The notes: generated by a model not told the origin, from the letters alone. Shown: positions 1-10,440, counted from the stretch's first letter. The stretch: 64,000 nt of DNA from Durusdinium trenchii (GCA_963970005.1 CAXAMN010004113.1:1115802-1179801); one strand, 5' to 3'. Made by a program: numbers and translations.

Positions 1-140
1 GCTGGGGGTGCAGCCATATGCAAGTAAGAGACCTTAAAAATCCGCAGGAGGAATTCTCAGTTCATTTGAGGTTTCTGACTCCAGACCATACAGAGTGTGA
101 AATCCAGAGCTGCAAAGCACCCAACACTGCATCTATGCAG

Positions 141-280
141 TCTCGACCGAGGCAAGAACTGCACGTACTGCAAGGATTGCACTTTGGACGCCAACAAGTT
201 CTGCACCCCTGACGGCTACGGTGTGCATCCCATTGGTGTCCGTGCTGCAGTTCCAGGGGGTCGAATTAGCTCGCCTTGAG
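141..280 (+). CDS. Cysteine-rich exon, unknown protein (partial)
   Basis: After an AG acceptor at 139-140 the frame reads a compact cysteine-rich segment containing NCTYCKDC and then KFCTPDGYGVHPIGV, ending at a TGA near 280. Clustered cysteines (C-x2-C-x2-C) suggest a disulphide-rich extracellular or metal-binding module. The true 3' end may be an internal GT donor such as the one before GTGCATC. It is the first of several cysteine-rich + strand exons over the next 15 kb and may belong to the same gene. Family not recognised. Confidence 0.4.
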
Positions 281-1046
281 ATCGAGGTTGTGTATCAGTA
301 CCGGCCCTGCCCAGAAGAGGGATTCTCCCTCAACATCTTGGTCTGACGATTCATCATCACACCAGGCGTAGGGATTCACATATACCTTCTCAGAAGGTAT
401 TTAACCCCCTACAAGCCTACATCGTAATCATATATATATATATCTCCAACCACCCTCTCAGAGGGTGTGTGGTGGATCCGGCAGGTATTCTCGGATAGCC
501 TGGGAGTGATTTCTGTAAAGTCAAAGAGGGTGTCGATCGGTTGACTTCGTTGTTTTTTTCTGTGCAAATGCCGCGTGGAGCTGTGTGAAGCCGTGTTTAG
601 GCCACTAGTAGGGTGGTGGAGCTGATTCGGTACTGGGAAGGCTTGGCCAGAGCCAATCAGGCACTTCTCAAAGACAATCCTTTTCAGCACCAGTCGAGAT
701 CAAAGATGGCAGTCGGTGACCTGTGATTTCGGGTGCTGGTTGGTATGTGGATCGTTTAGAAAGACCAGCAGCCCACTGGCAGCCCACCATTGTCAATCCC
801 GACTTCTGACGTCCATTCACCCAAGAGTATACAGTCCCTGTATAAAGGGCTGGCAAAGTCACAGTACCGAGCACAGCCAGACAAGAGTGTAGAAACACTG
901 GAAAATTCGCAGCTTCGAAGCGCGCGAGGGTCACAGACAATCCGGTTTTTCAGAAGATGGTGAATAGATCTTCCAGATCTCTATCTAAAGCGCTCGGGTC
1001 TATAGACATTCTGTCGAGGGTGGCATGTCAATGTTCGCGGCCTGAG
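281..1046. other. Stretch without a convincing exon
   Basis: Holds a short TA microsatellite near 431-442 and weak frames on both strands. A small possible exon begins at 300 after TATCAG (YRPCPEEGFSLNILV then stop). I see no domain, RNA gene or clear repeat here. Confidence 0.4.
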
Positions 1047-1145
1047 GTTTGGGCGTGGGCACCGGCGATTGCTGCACCCAGAATGGAACCTTCCGAAAGT
1101 CTGGGAGCTTTTGCCATGTGCCCGGACGTTGGAGTTGTTCGTTTC
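1047..1145 (+). CDS. Cysteine-rich exon (CC-x-x-x-G-x-F type)
   Basis: Following an AG at 1045-1046 the frame reads GVGTGDCCTQNGTF, RKSGSFCHVPG and then RWSC. The block CCTQNGTFRKSG resembles CCSKDGFFKSFG in the exon at 5169-5283, so the two are probably paralogous exons or repeats of one domain. The 3' boundary is uncertain; the frame stays open to 1270. Function unknown, probably secreted and disulphide-bonded. Confidence 0.45.
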
Positions 1146-1602
1146 CAAGCTTGAGTAGTTGGATGACTGGCTGGGTGTTGATTGATGTTTTCATGCAACA
1201 CTTGCACTCGTTGTTGGTCCTCACCGTCCTCACCTGTTGTCCTTTTACTAAAACTAAAAAGGCCACCTAAGATGACCTAAGTTGGGATGAATGGAATATA
1301 GACAGAGCATGTCCCCAAAAACGCAAGTGACATATCATATTATATATTTATGACGAACGTGTGTTTCCCTCTTGGTTTTTGGGATTTCATTCTCTTAAAG
1401 ACTGGGCACAGCTCCACGATGAACCTTCTTGGGCTGCAAACGATGGATTCGATGACACCTCCACAAAGCAACTCCACTCCACGGCGCTTGTTTCGTTCAG
1501 CTCCTGCAGTCTTTTTCATGAACAGCGGGGGGGTGCCCGGGCCACAGTGGGCCTATGTCACAGTCCGGAGTGTTGACTTGGCGATTGATTTGAAACTGTC
1601 AG

Positions 1603-1800
1603 GTGCCTGGTGTGGGCAATGGCTACTGCACCGCTGGGCTTTGCATCCCCTCCAAGTGTTCCGATTATCACTTCGTGGGCGACTTCTGTGGTCCGGGCGC
1701 CCGAACAAGCACGGCAATGGCACCAGCCGAAGCAGGGTGGTCGACCGGGGCCCTGGAGCCCTTAGAGGTTCAGAAGATTTCAGGAGTGTTCATCCAATGA
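1603..1800 (+). CDS. Cysteine-rich exon with C-terminal tail
   Basis: The acceptor is GTCAG at 1598-1602. The frame then reads VPGVGNGYCTAGLCIPSKC and SDYHFVGDFCGPG and runs to a TGA at 1798-1800. The C-x4-C-x4-C spacing is typical of small disulphide-rich modules. CSDYH..VGDFCG resembles CSTYKSWDGWGEFCG in the exon at 5789. The tail after residue 35 is low-complexity Ala/Glu/Gly and could be intron read-through. No named family assigned. Confidence 0.45.
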   Translation: MPGVGNGYCTAGLCIPSKCSDYHFVGDFCGPGARTSTAMAPAEAGWSTGALEPLEVQKISGVFIQ

Positions 1801-2040
1801 ATTTGTGGGTCCTGGTGCTGGTTAGTACAAATGGACGCTCATTGTTCAGGCCTGTTTTGATCATGTTGTGAGTTGTGAGCATTCTGCGAGCGTATATGCT
1901 GGGGATACGACACTTGACGTAGCAACTAAATTTGCGGTACATGGCCTAGCTTAAGTGTAGGCAAGCCTGGCAGGTGTGCATTGACAATCATTGACAGCAG
2001 CTGCATATGGCTGTAGATCCACCATGACAGCCGGGTTCAG

Positions 2041-2115
2041 GCTCCTCCGTGTGCTGGCCCAGGTTTGCAAGCTCAAAACGAATGCAAGTTCATGCGCCTG
2101 GACGTGTATGGCCAG
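2041..2115 (+). CDS. Candidate small exon, phase 0 at both ends
   Basis: Flanked by GTTCAG before 2041 and CAG/GTTTCA after 2115. It encodes APPCAGPGLQAQNECKF then MRLDVYGQ, 25 residues with two cysteines. A clean 75-bp exon with good ends, but it rests only on frame and splice signals. Confidence 0.35.
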
Positions 2116-2266
2116 GTTTCACATAGGATATTGTTCAAACAGGTCCCTACTAAACCATCAACACGATATTAGAGTGGTGATGGGACAATGCGGGAGTGCA
2201 TTTGCTGTCCTGTGAGGAAGGCATTGGCCATCACTGGCCACCATTGCCACCACTCACTTGGTCTAG

Positions 2267-2346
2267 AAGATTGGATCCAGGATGAACAGTTGGACCCACT
2301 CGCCGAAGGTTTCTTCCCTTCAGAGCCTGAAGTTGTTCGCCTTTAG
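2267..2346 (+). CDS. Candidate terminal exon, acidic tail
   Basis: An acceptor TCTAG at 2262-2266 opens a frame reading DWIQDEQLDPLAEGFF and PSEPEVVRL, ending at TAG 2344-2346. The acidic, well-mixed composition looks coding. If right, it ends the gene carrying the upstream cysteine-rich exons. Function unknown. Confidence 0.4.
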
Positions 2347-2828
2347 CCCTGGCGGCCAGTTCGGAACCTTCGGCCGTGAAGCACCAAGGTGTATGGATCA
2401 GAACCATGCGTGCAGCACCATGGATGGATGGCTGGTGAGACAAGAGCCGGCCACCTGGCGGTTCGCGAATCCTCCAGTTCGGTCTTGCGAGAGCCTCCAC
2501 AAGGGGGTGGCCTTGTTTCGACTCAAGGGGAGGTGCAAAAGGCATGTCAAGTGCCAGGTTTTACCCAACCACTGGGCCACATTGCCCCAACCACTGGGCG
2601 GTAGATGAGAATTTATAACAGGGATCCATTTTCATGGTCCATGTTAGTTTGATAGGGGGTAGACTTTGGACACGTACTTGTAGCCTGTAGGATAAAACCA
2701 TACAACATGTACTTATATCCATAGCCTTCGAGCATGCAACTGACTAACGCCCGGGTCAGCGCAGGATTTGGATGCAAATTCGATTGGACTTGTCCCTTTA
2801 CTTTTGGTTGATGTCAAGGAAGGATCTA

Positions 2829-3290
2829 CTAGTCTACCTCGATGAGGGCTAAGTAACTACACAGACAATTGTCAAGTCCATTTGGCAGGGCACCCCCACG
2901 TTGCAAGGATAGCTTATAGCCGGTGTTTGTGTGATCCTCGTTCTCCACCAAAACAGCGAACATGTTTCCTTTAGCTGGGGCGAACAGCATTGCAAACCGT
3001 CCTCCAACCACCAGCGCCTCCCGGTGTCCGCTTCCGTCGCCCGCGTCGCCAACCGTCGCCTTGGCACGAAAAACACGGACTCCAGGCGAACTATGTGAGG
3101 GACCAAGTGCCATGCAACTGGAGGATGGGCCTGGGAGACAGACGGTCCCTACCGCGCTACCGCGCGATCCGAGTGAAGGAATCCGGATGAAACCGGCAAG
3201 ACCACCAAAGGGCTTGGGCTCAAATTGGAACGGACAAAGCATCAATAAGTATTCAGTACTTGGGTTCATTGGGTCGTTTTGGGGGGTCAT
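2829..3290 (-). CDS. 153-codon open frame on the minus strand
   Basis: One of the longer unbroken minus-strand frames. Its last 60 residues (GGRFAMLFAPAKGNMF, then LVENEDHTNTGYKLSL) look protein-like. The + strand of the same GC-rich block is also open in two frames, and every supported gene here is on +, so this may be a shadow. No domain recognised. Confidence 0.25.
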   Translation of the reverse strand: MTPQNDPMNPSTEYLLMLCPFQFEPKPFGGLAGFIRIPSLGSRGSAVGTVCLPGPSSSCMALGPSHSSPGVRVFRAKATVGDAGDGSGHREALVVGGRFAMLFAPAKGNMFAVLVENEDHTNTGYKLSLQRGGALPNGLDNCLCSYLALIEVD

Positions 3291-4193
3291 TGAAGCATTT
3301 TTGTTTGAAGAGTTCTTTCACGAGCTCCCTGTTTGCCTGTCATGTCCCTGGGGCCTCGGGTCAAAAGGTTTTCAGCTCGATTTGTTGTAGCACACAGGGA
3401 TGGCGAAAGTTTGTCAGGTGATGGTTCCAGTAGTTGAAGAAATGAAATGCTTTGTTTACTGGCAGCGTTGTTCAAGCATCTCTCAGGCTGCCTCGTAGAA
3501 CCTTGAAAGAGACATACTGTACCCTCCCGTGAATCTTCGGAAATCCTTCAAAGTATAAGCATGATGGCATGATGCCTTTTGGCGGTGCAGAGGCAGACAG
3601 GCAGGCAGAGAGGCAGAGACAGGCACAAAGACCCAGACACAGACACAGAGAAAGAGAGAGAGAGAGAGTGCGAGAGAGGGGTGGAGAGAAGGAGAAAGAG
3701 GAAGAGAAAGTTGGTGTTCACAGAGCATTACATTACCCACCCACAACCACAAACCCAAAACAACAACACTGCCCCTTGGATTCGGGTGACCGTTTTTCTC
3801 TACAAACATGTTGTTTGCCACTTCCATGGTTGTTCCCTAGGGGGTGTACATACCTTGCCACTTGCTTTGCTGGGTCACTTGGAAAATGGATGAAAATGGA
3901 TGAAACTGGGCAGAATGGATGGTGAGGATGCCGGTTGCATGGTCACTTGGCTTTTCAAATTGCTTGAGGATTCCCAAAGCATTTCATCCCCTGACCATTT
4001 GGCAGAGGCACTTGGGAGACGATTGCTTTAAGCTTCGTTGTTCACCCTCAGGGGCTTCAGGATAGCCAGACTGTACCCCGAGATTCACCCCAATATGTTT
4101 AAAGTGGGTTTGTCTGTTGAATGTCTATGTGTATAACTGTTTAATGATTGCTTGGAAAGCCCGTGTCGTCCATGCGCCTCCGAACCTTCACAG
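3291..4193. other. Non-coding stretch with GA-rich microsatellite
   Basis: Around 3588-3712 is an imperfect CAGA/GAGA purine tract that opens artificial frames rich in R, E, Q and K on + and L, S on -. No exon with splice ends and sensible composition was found. Confidence 0.5.
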
Positions 4194-4355
4194 AAAGGCT
4201 CCTGCGGCTCCGAACCTTTTTGCGTCGGCAGGAGAGGGAGCGATGGCATTTGCATGAAGGGCTCCTGTGTGCCCGCGGTCGAGGGCTGTGGGAATTCTTT
4301 GCATGAGGAGACGCGTCGCCTGTTTTGGATGTGCGAGCTGTCAGAACCTCCGCAG
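4194..4355 (+). CDS. Cysteine-rich exon (disintegrin-like cysteine pattern)
   Basis: Acceptor TTCACAG at 4187-4193, donor CCGCAG/GTCTGC at 4355/4356, phase 0 at both ends. The exon encodes about 54 residues including DGICMKGSCVPAVEGC and LHEETRRLFWMC. DG-x-C-x2-G-x-C is common in cysteine-rich extracellular modules; no family is claimed. EETRRL-x3-C parallels EDTRRLATCSC in the exon at 53720, suggesting homologous exons 49 kb apart. It joins in frame to the exon at 4524 across a 168-bp GT-AG intron. Confidence 0.55.
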
Positions 4356-4523
4356 GTCTGCAGTGACATTTGGCAGTTCTTCTCTAGGGCCAAGCCGATG
4401 GACCTCTCATGTTGAGAAAAGGAATGAAAGCATTGACTTCTACCTACCCAGCTTTGGAGGGTTGTGACATCTTGGGACACCCCACCTTCGCTCCACCTTC
4501 GCTCCACCCGGTCTTCTTTTCAG

Positions 4524-4643
4524 GAAGGCGAACAGTGCGAATGCCAAGATGGTTCTCGGAAGCCTGGCATTGCCCAATTATATACTTTTCAGTGCTTCCT
4601 TGCAGCTGCATGTGTCCTTATAAGGGGATCCATGGCAAAATAG
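4524..4643 (+). CDS. Cysteine-rich exon following 4194-4355
   Basis: A strong acceptor (CTTCTTTTCAG, ending 4523) opens EGEQCECQDGSRKPG in phase 0, matching the phase of the previous exon. The frame closes at TAG 4641-4643; the true 3' splice point may lie earlier. The C-E-C pair continues the cysteine-rich character. Together the two exons give the best-supported local gene fragment in the first 6 kb. Confidence 0.5.
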   Translation, partial: EGEQCECQDGSRKPGIAQLYTFQCFLAAACVLIRGSMAK

Positions 4644-4814
4644 AACATCAAATCCTGATATTGGGAATTTGTACTGAAGGATCACCGTACAAAGAATGTG
4701 CAGAGAATTCAATTTGTTTGCATTGCAATGCTTGGGCACCACTCTGAAGCTTCCTTGCTTCCCATGGTATGAAAACCACTCCAAGGACATGTCGCTTCTG
4801 TTCTGATTGCAAGT

Positions 4815-4935
4815 GTGGAGCCCTAGATGCCGTGCCAGTGCCGGGAGAACACTCGGCGGGGCGGGGCCCTGAACTGTTCTGGAGATCGGAGATTGGGAGC
4901 CGCTCTTTGTCCACAACCCCCCTTCACCTGAGATG
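4815..4935 (+). CDS. Possible exon of the same cysteine-rich gene
   Basis: After ATTGCAAG (4807-4814) the frame reads CGALDAVPVPGEHSAGRGP and then ELFWRSEIGSRS. It lies between two better cysteine-rich exons, but the composition is only mildly convincing and the 3' end is unclear. Confidence 0.25.
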
Positions 4936-5168
4936 GGTCCGAACCGCACCATTTAACCATGAACGTTTAGGGTGTCAATCCACAGAAAATGATCCACGCA
5001 TCGCAGGGTGGATTTATCGCACTGTCTCGGATCGACGGCCCGCGTCCGCGGATGACCGTACTGTACTGTACTGTCTCACTCGGCAGGGGAAGTGCTGTGA
5101 CCGAGAGGGAGCTTCATGAGCTTGGACATCACTGCCACGATTTGCCCCCTTCGTCCAAGTTGGCTTAG

Positions 5169-5283
5169 GCTGGAGAAGGGCAAAGACTGTTCGCCAGATG
5201 ATGAGAATGGCGCGTGCTGCAGTAAGGATGGCTTCTTCAAGAGCTTTGGCTGTACATTCAACATGATGAATAGTGGCATATGA
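5169..5283 (+). CDS. Cysteine-rich exon (CCSKDGFF block)
   Basis: Acceptor GGCTTAG at 5162-5168. One base, then LEKGKDCSPDDENGACC and SKDGFFKSFGCTFNMM to a TGA at 5281-5283. It resembles the exon at 1047 (CCTQNGTFRKSG). An internal GTAAGG could shorten it. The antisense strand is an open hydrophobic frame, which I regard as a shadow because the + reading matches other exons. Confidence 0.45.
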
Positions 5284-5788
5284 GCATCCGACATCACGTC
5301 CGCCACTCACATGGTCACAAATAAGGTGACTCAAGGCGCATTTCAAGGCTAGTGCGGCTAGTGATGCTAGTGGTCCAGACGGTGTGCGGCCTTCGTGACC
5401 AAAACACCGAGCGGGTCGGGTCCTGGTCCGGGGGTTTGGGTGAATGGCGCCGCGCCCATTGAGGGACGGTGAGTGCATTTGGAATGGCGTGAAGGGCTAT
5501 TGCATGCAGGGGCGCTGCGCCCTGGCTTTGTCTAAAGACTTGGAGCTGTCAGCTGTCATGGGTGTGAAACATGATCCTAGCTGGCCTTTGGATGCATGAA
5601 GTACGGAGATGTACGAAGTTTGTTCCATAGTGTTTTGCCTCTTGAATGCCATATGAATGTGTTTGTTTCCTTGCTTTGGGTGATGCAAGTGATGTTGCTC
5701 AAGTGGGCTTGAGCCTTCATACGTTAACTACCGTGGTACATTCTCATGGTATCTATAGTTACTTTCCTCCACTTGGGGCCGAGGTCAG

Positions 5789-6025
5789 GACACGCCCTGC
5801 TCCACCTACAAATCCTGGGATGGCTGGGGCGAGTTCTGTGGCCTTCAAGAAGGCAACAGCTGTAAGCTCCTCGAATTGGCTCAAAAAGATGCGTTCAGCT
5901 GTTGCTCAACAGAGTCGCTCACAGATCTCCTTGGAACTTGTTACTTACAGATTGTTTGCTCAACAGAGTTGCTCACGGATTTGGGCCAGGTCGGTTTGGT
6001 CAGAAAGGGTCCGACAATTGGATGA
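5789..6025 (+). CDS. Cysteine-rich exon with internal CST-ESLTDL duplication
   Basis: Acceptor GAGGTCAG ends at 5788. The frame reads DTPCSTYKSWDGWGEFCGL and QEGNSC, with a GTAAGC donor at 5862, so the exon may end at 5861. If read through, it continues with CCSTESLTDLLGTC and then VCSTELLTDLG, a direct duplication visible in the DNA (GCTCAACAGAG occurs twice), and stops at 6023-6025. The first 24 residues echo the exon at 1603. Confidence 0.5.
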   Translation, partial: DTPCSTYKSWDGWGEFCGLQEGNSCKLLELAQKDAFSCCSTESLTDLLGTCYLQIVCSTELLTDLGQVGLVRKGPTIG

Positions 6026-6434
6026 TCCTGATCCAGAGACGCCCCAATCGCCTGTTTGAAGCGGAAAAGGCCTCTCGTGCCTCCCATGGCCTCTAGTTGC
6101 TCAGTTGCTCCATGGGCTCCCAAAGTCGCAGAGGGGCTCCCAGACCGGACGGACAGTTGGGGAGTTGGAAGAAGCGCTCACACGGCCGTGGTCTTTAGGG
6201 ACCTTCCAAGTGACCAAACTTCTAAAATCTCAGGATCAGGTCACAAAAAGTCCCGGAAGAGGTCACTTGGACACTCCAGTTTGAGGTCACTTTGGTATGT
6301 TTTGGTCATGTCTTGGAGGGAAGGTCACTTTCTGCGCGCCACGCGTCCGATTTCTCACCATGTCACACCCGATGGCGTGTCGGACTCCACCGAAGACCGA
6401 AGAACCGTGTCGCACCGTGTCGCGTGGACCGCCA

Positions 6435-6525
6435 TGTCCGAGGTTCAAGTGTGAGGTGCATGGGACCTGTGACACGTTGGAGAAGTTCCTGCTGGCAGGT
6501 TGGAAGCCCTGCGCCTGCGCAGAGA
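6435..6525 (+). CDS. Cysteine-rich exon (C-x5-C ... C-A-C)
   Basis: The frame reads FKCEVHGTCDTLEKFL and then LAGWKPCACAE. C-x5-C followed about 13 residues later by C-A-C is the same layout as C-x5-C-x17-C-S-C in the exon at 53720. An AG precedes the first TGT at 6448-6449. The exon runs into a GA microsatellite near 6524, so its 3' end is unknown. Confidence 0.45.
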
Positions 6526-8050
6526 CAGAGAGAGAGAGAGAGAGAAACGCGTCGGAAGTGAGACGAGAGTGGGCACGGCGCGCCGCTCAGCGATGTTCTT
6601 GGACAGGTCTTTGATTCTCAACGGAAGTTGATGGGTATTAATTATATATATAAAGATATCGAAGGACCATATTCCTTTTGGGCTTATTGTCTGGGCATGC
6701 AGGCGGGAATCAGGAGTTTGAATGAACCACCAACTATTTAGCTATCTAGCTCTTTATCAATCGATTTATGTGTATCTCTACTATTTATTAATCTAATCAT
6801 AGCTAATCTATAAACTTCATCTACATAATGATCAATTCTAATGTTTTTAGTTTATTGATTTATCTATATATCTATCTATCTATTACGAAAGCCAGCCTTC
6901 GTAGAAGGCGCTAGCGGAGTTGTGTCTTGCGAACGAAGTGAGTAGTTAGGGGGTCTGGGGGGGTGGCCCGGGAAAGGTACACGTAAACTCGGCACATGCT
7001 GGGGAGGAGGGTGCTTCGAGGGAAGGTTTTTTGAGGTTGTGTTGGAGGTGATTTTTGAGGGTGGTGATGCAAGAAATGCCAAATGCATCATTTGCATCAT
7101 CTGAATGGAAAGGTGTAGTTGGCACCTTGCAAGGTACAGAGACCCAGGGTAGCTATAGTGCAGCTACCAGGTATAGTACTTCAANNNNNNNNNNNNNNNN
7201 NNNNNNNNNNNNNNNNNNNNNNNNNNNNNNNNNNNNNNNNNNNNNNNNNNNNNNNNNNNNNNNNNNNNNNNNNNNNNNNNNNNNNNNNNNNNNNNNNNNN
7301 NNNNNNNNNNNNNNNNNNNNNNNNNNNNNNNNNNNNNNNNNNNNNNNNNNNNNNNNNNNNNNNNNNNNNNNNNNNNNNNNNNNNNNNNNNNNNNNNNNNN
7401 NNNNNNNNNNNNNNNNNNNNNNNNNNNNNNNNNNNNNNNNNNNNNNNNNNNNNNNNNNNNNNNNNNNNNNNNNNNNNNNNNNNNNNNNNNNNNNNNNNNN
7501 NNNNNNNNNNNNNNNNNNNNNNNNNNNNNNNNNNNNNNNNNNNNNNNNNNNNNNNNNNNNNNNNNNNNNNNNNNNNNNNNNNNNNNNGTGGTCCCAAAAT
7601 GGAAGCCGCCGTAAGCCACCACGAGTCATCACAACCACAACGCCTGGTCTCAGGCCGCCTTGAATTTAGCTTGAAAAACTTCCACGTCCAAGTTGTACCA
7701 AATCGATTGACTCCAGGAATATTCTGGAGATAGTAAACACCAGAGAACTGACTAGAGCCGTTTTTTCTGTTAGATCGTGCTTGACGATGTACAGCGGTCT
7801 TTGTCCATGGCGATACTAGGCCTTGCAGCAATGCCTCTTCTCTGCTTGCTTCGACGCGCAGTTGTCGAAAAGGGGAAGCGCTGGCTTTCGTTTTGCAGCT
7901 TCTCAGGTTTGTTTGTCTATCCTCTATCTATCTACTATCTATCTATCTGTCTGTCTGTCTATCCATCTATCTATCTATCTATATACCTATCTACCTAAAT
8001 CTATCCATACTCCAGTATTATGATTGTTCATGATTGTTTGTTTTTTCCAG
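6526..8050. other. Non-coding stretch with microsatellites and assembly gap
   Basis: Contains a GA run (6524-6545), AT-rich DNA (6630-6890) with a CTAT microsatellite near 6865-6885, the N gap and a second CTAT/CTGT microsatellite at about 7912-7985. No exon found. Long frames through the gap are artefacts of the N. Confidence 0.6.
7185..7587. other. Assembly gap (403 N)
   Basis: A run of unknown bases. Any frame reported across it is meaningless. Confidence 0.99.
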
Positions 8051-8269
8051 GTCCCTTGACCCTCGTCAGCACGTGCTAGGCCAGCCAATGAATCAGTTCC
8101 CAGATGGAACACCGTGCTCACTGCGCCTGGGTTGTGCCAAAATTGGCGGTGTGGTCGTGTCGAATCTGCGACCAGGAACGTCGTTGACGTTGTTTTGTGT
8201 GCTTCTTCCTGACGAGAAGTGCCAGTCGAGAGATGTGACTTGTCGGTCCTATGAACGCACAAGCCCCAG
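8051..8269 (+). CDS. Cysteine-containing exon, unknown protein
   Basis: A textbook acceptor (TTGTTTTTTCCAG, ending 8050) and a CCCCAG/GTATCC donor at 8269/8270 bracket a 219-bp frame. It reads SLDPRQHVLGQPMNQFPDG, then CSLRLGCAKIGGVVVSN, then CVLLPDEKCQSRDVTC. Five cysteines and mixed composition look coding and extracellular. Not matched to a family. Probably belongs to the same cysteine-rich gene cluster as 4.2-6.5 kb or a tandem relative. Confidence 0.6.
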
Positions 8270-8899
8270 GTATCCTGAGGTGGTAAAGGGTACGATCAGA
8301 TCGATATGGGCAATAAGTTGGTGAGCTTGGCGAGCTTTGCCGGCTTCCTCGTGGTGATCACTCGTGTCTCCATCCAAGTCTCGTGATCACTCAACCGGAG
8401 CGTTCGCTCGACAGAGCCTCTCTTTCCCCCGTCTAGTGGCGGTCTGCTTGTGGGACACCTGACTGGACTTTGGCATGCGAACGACGGCTCAGGAAGGGTG
8501 GCTTTGGGAGCTGCAAGGATGGGCAATGCCAAGTGATCGAGGAAGTGAAGGAAGAGGAGCACCAAGGAGCCAGGGGATGGGTGAACGGAAAGAATGAGCA
8601 GCAGAGCTTGATGGAACTGGATGAGTTTGGTGGAACTGGATGAACTTGGTGGAACTGGATTCACTTCTGTGAGATGAAGAACCCAAAAGAGGAGATGGGA
8701 GGCTTTGATGAACGCAAGGTGCTGTGCCTAATTAGGTGTGGATGTGAGATCAGATGCATCGTGGGGTGGGGTGTGGCAGCCGGTCTTCCAAGGAGTACCC
8801 CAACAAAGATCAAGCGCTGCCTTGGCTATATATTTTTGGTTCAGGGCCCAGGGTTTCCTCCAAAATCCTGTCAGACACTGTGCCGGGCCCGACCCGCAG
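8270..8899. other. Intron-like stretch
   Basis: Includes GGATGA/GGAACTGGATGA imperfect repeats at 8605-8665 and weak frames on both strands. No convincing exon. Confidence 0.4.
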
Positions 8900-9086
8900 G
8901 AGCTAAAAGTGAAGTGGTGGATTTGCAGCCAGGCATGCCTGGTGTGTTCGGCACGGGATGACCTTGAAGAATCAGGTACACAGACCTCCTCGAAACCGGG
9001 TCTTTTCAGGACGGGTTCGGCCACCATGCGATCTAGGCGTTGCAGTATTTGTCAAGACCGCGGGATTTGTAAAGAGGATTCACCAA
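8900..9086 (+). CDS. Cysteine-rich exon (W-x-C...CLVC block)
   Basis: Acceptor CCCGCAG ends 8899, donor CCAA/GTAAGC follows 9086, and one frame is open throughout. It reads LKVKWWICSQACLVCSARDD, and later RRCSICQDRGICKED. The first block resembles WNCNCDGCLLCASAACC at 15200 and FGCDCSSCSACAEE at 12564, a recurrent aromatic-x-C...C-x2-C exon type. It may instead be split by a GT-AG intron at 8976-9009. Likely a secreted disulphide-rich segment. Confidence 0.55.
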
Positions 9087-9380
9087 GTAAGCTAGGGTCT
9101 CTTTGACGATTTCATTGCCAGAGCCACACCCTCTGCTTACGGAAGCAAGACATCCTGTACATTCCTGCACCACTGTTGTGAAGATTGTATATTATGCCCT
9201 TGCGCTCCCTTTTTAACATTGCTTGGTCCGGCATCAAATCTTGCAAAAGGTCCCATTGACGAACATCCAGCAGCACCTGCTTGTATGACCCAACAGCATT
9301 GAATAGGGTTGGGGGCCTGCTGGTGCTGGTTTGTCAGGTGTGGACAAACTATGTGTCAGGAGTTCTTCTGTCAACCGCAG

Positions 9381-9483
9381 GGGGTTCCGGCATTCATCTC
9401 ACTCGTCATATCGCACTAGCGCCGCAAAGATCCATCGGAAGCCCGCTCAAAAAATACACAGGGTTGATAAGTTGACAATATAA
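9381..9483 (+). CDS. Candidate terminal exon, basic His/Ser/Lys-rich
   Basis: A good pyrimidine tract and acceptor (TCTGTCAACCGCAG) precede a frame reading FRHSSHSSYRTSAAKIHRK and PAQKIHRVDKLTI, stopping at 9481-9483. Composition is basic and unlike the cysteine-rich exons. Low support. Confidence 0.3.
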
Positions 9484-9492
9484 TTACCTAGC

Positions 9493-9561
9493 GCTTCCAA
9501 GGGGTGCCCAATGGAGACCTGTAAGTAGTGTGGAGATGTCCATTGGTGACCCCTTGGAAGC
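9493..9561. repeat. Family D inverted-repeat element, copy 1
   Basis: A 69-bp foldback. The left end GCTTCCAAGGGGTGCCCAAT pairs with the right end reading TTGGTGACCCCTTGGAAGC, about 20 of 22 positions complementary. A second copy is at 51241-51309. AT microsatellite DNA follows at 9570-9625. Confidence 0.8.
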
Positions 9562-10259
9562 AGCTGGTATACAATATATAGAAATATACATATATATGTA
9601 ATATATATATAATATATATATATTATATGGTACCCCCCCTTTTCTATGACACAGTGCTCTTGCATGCTTTTTGGATCCCCTGGTATGATCTGGTATGCCT
9701 ACTGCAACCTTGGAGACATGTTTCCACAGTTTTAATCGTTGAGTCATTTCCAAAAAGTCCGAGGAGTGTAAAAAGTTCAATCTCAAATTCCAGTTCAGGC
9801 GAAGAGCAGGGATCCGTTCCACCCAATGCCCGTTCCGCGATGTAGACTGGCTAAGTGTCCGGCGAGTGCCAGGGTCCAGCGGCGTCGGTGCACGGCACAG
9901 GTGGAGAAAAAGCAGACACTTGGAATCACCATGAAGGTGGGCTGTGGCAGCTGATTGGGGGCGTCCAGTTTCATCTAATTCTAATTATGATGGGGGTCGT
10001 GGGCAAAGAAACCTTGGACGAGAGAGAGAGAGAGAGGATTGATTCATGTCACAAAAGGATTACGTTTTCTGCTTTTGCTGGTGGGTGTTTCAATAATCTA
10101 TATGGAGGGTCCATATGTGAGAACATTTTCCAAGTATATGGCATCATGAAGTTATTCAAGCCGAATTACTGTAGTTGCCCAGGCCCTAATATGTTTTCGT
10201 GTTTACTACGTAGGGGTCAGATCTCTCCTAAGTCATCCTGTGATACAATTCGGATCCAG
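9562..10259. other. Stretch without a supported exon
   Basis: Starts with a TA/ATAT microsatellite (about 9570-9627). The longest frame (9855-10382, +) crosses a GA run and AT-rich DNA and has no splice logic, so I do not call it. Confidence 0.45.
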
Positions 10260-10336
10260 GTGTCAATGACGAGGACCTTGAGGACCAGGAGTGGGGCAGT
10301 CGATGCAGTCGATTCTGCAAGGAATCAAGCAGCTAG
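10260..10336 (+). CDS. Candidate terminal exon, acidic with C-x3-C
   Basis: Acceptor GGATCCAG ends 10259. After two bases the frame reads VNDEDLEDQEWGSRCSRFC and KESSS then TAG at 10334-10336. The strongly acidic start and C-x3-C look coding. Function unknown. Confidence 0.4.
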
Positions 10337-10375
10337 AGTGTGGGTTGTGGGTGTGGACCTATGCGATGCCCTTTG

Positions 10376-10440
10376 TTACTAGTAGCTTCTTCTTCCTAGT
10401 AGTAAGGCCAGGAACTACGTTCGTAGCGTCCTTTCATGCA
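10376..10440. repeat. Family H dispersed repeat, fragment
   Basis: Contains CTAGTAGTAAGGCCAGGAAC, a phrase shared with 13915-14020. Related words (CTACTAGGAGCAA, GAACGGAGCAAAGG) occur at 38560-38620 and 41605-41680. Confidence 0.55.

Noticed and set aside
7055-7733. Several 150-216 codon frames
   Set aside because: They exist only because the N gap contains no stops.
9855-10382. 175-codon + frame
   Set aside because: Crosses a GA microsatellite and AT-rich DNA, no splice ends, low coding character.
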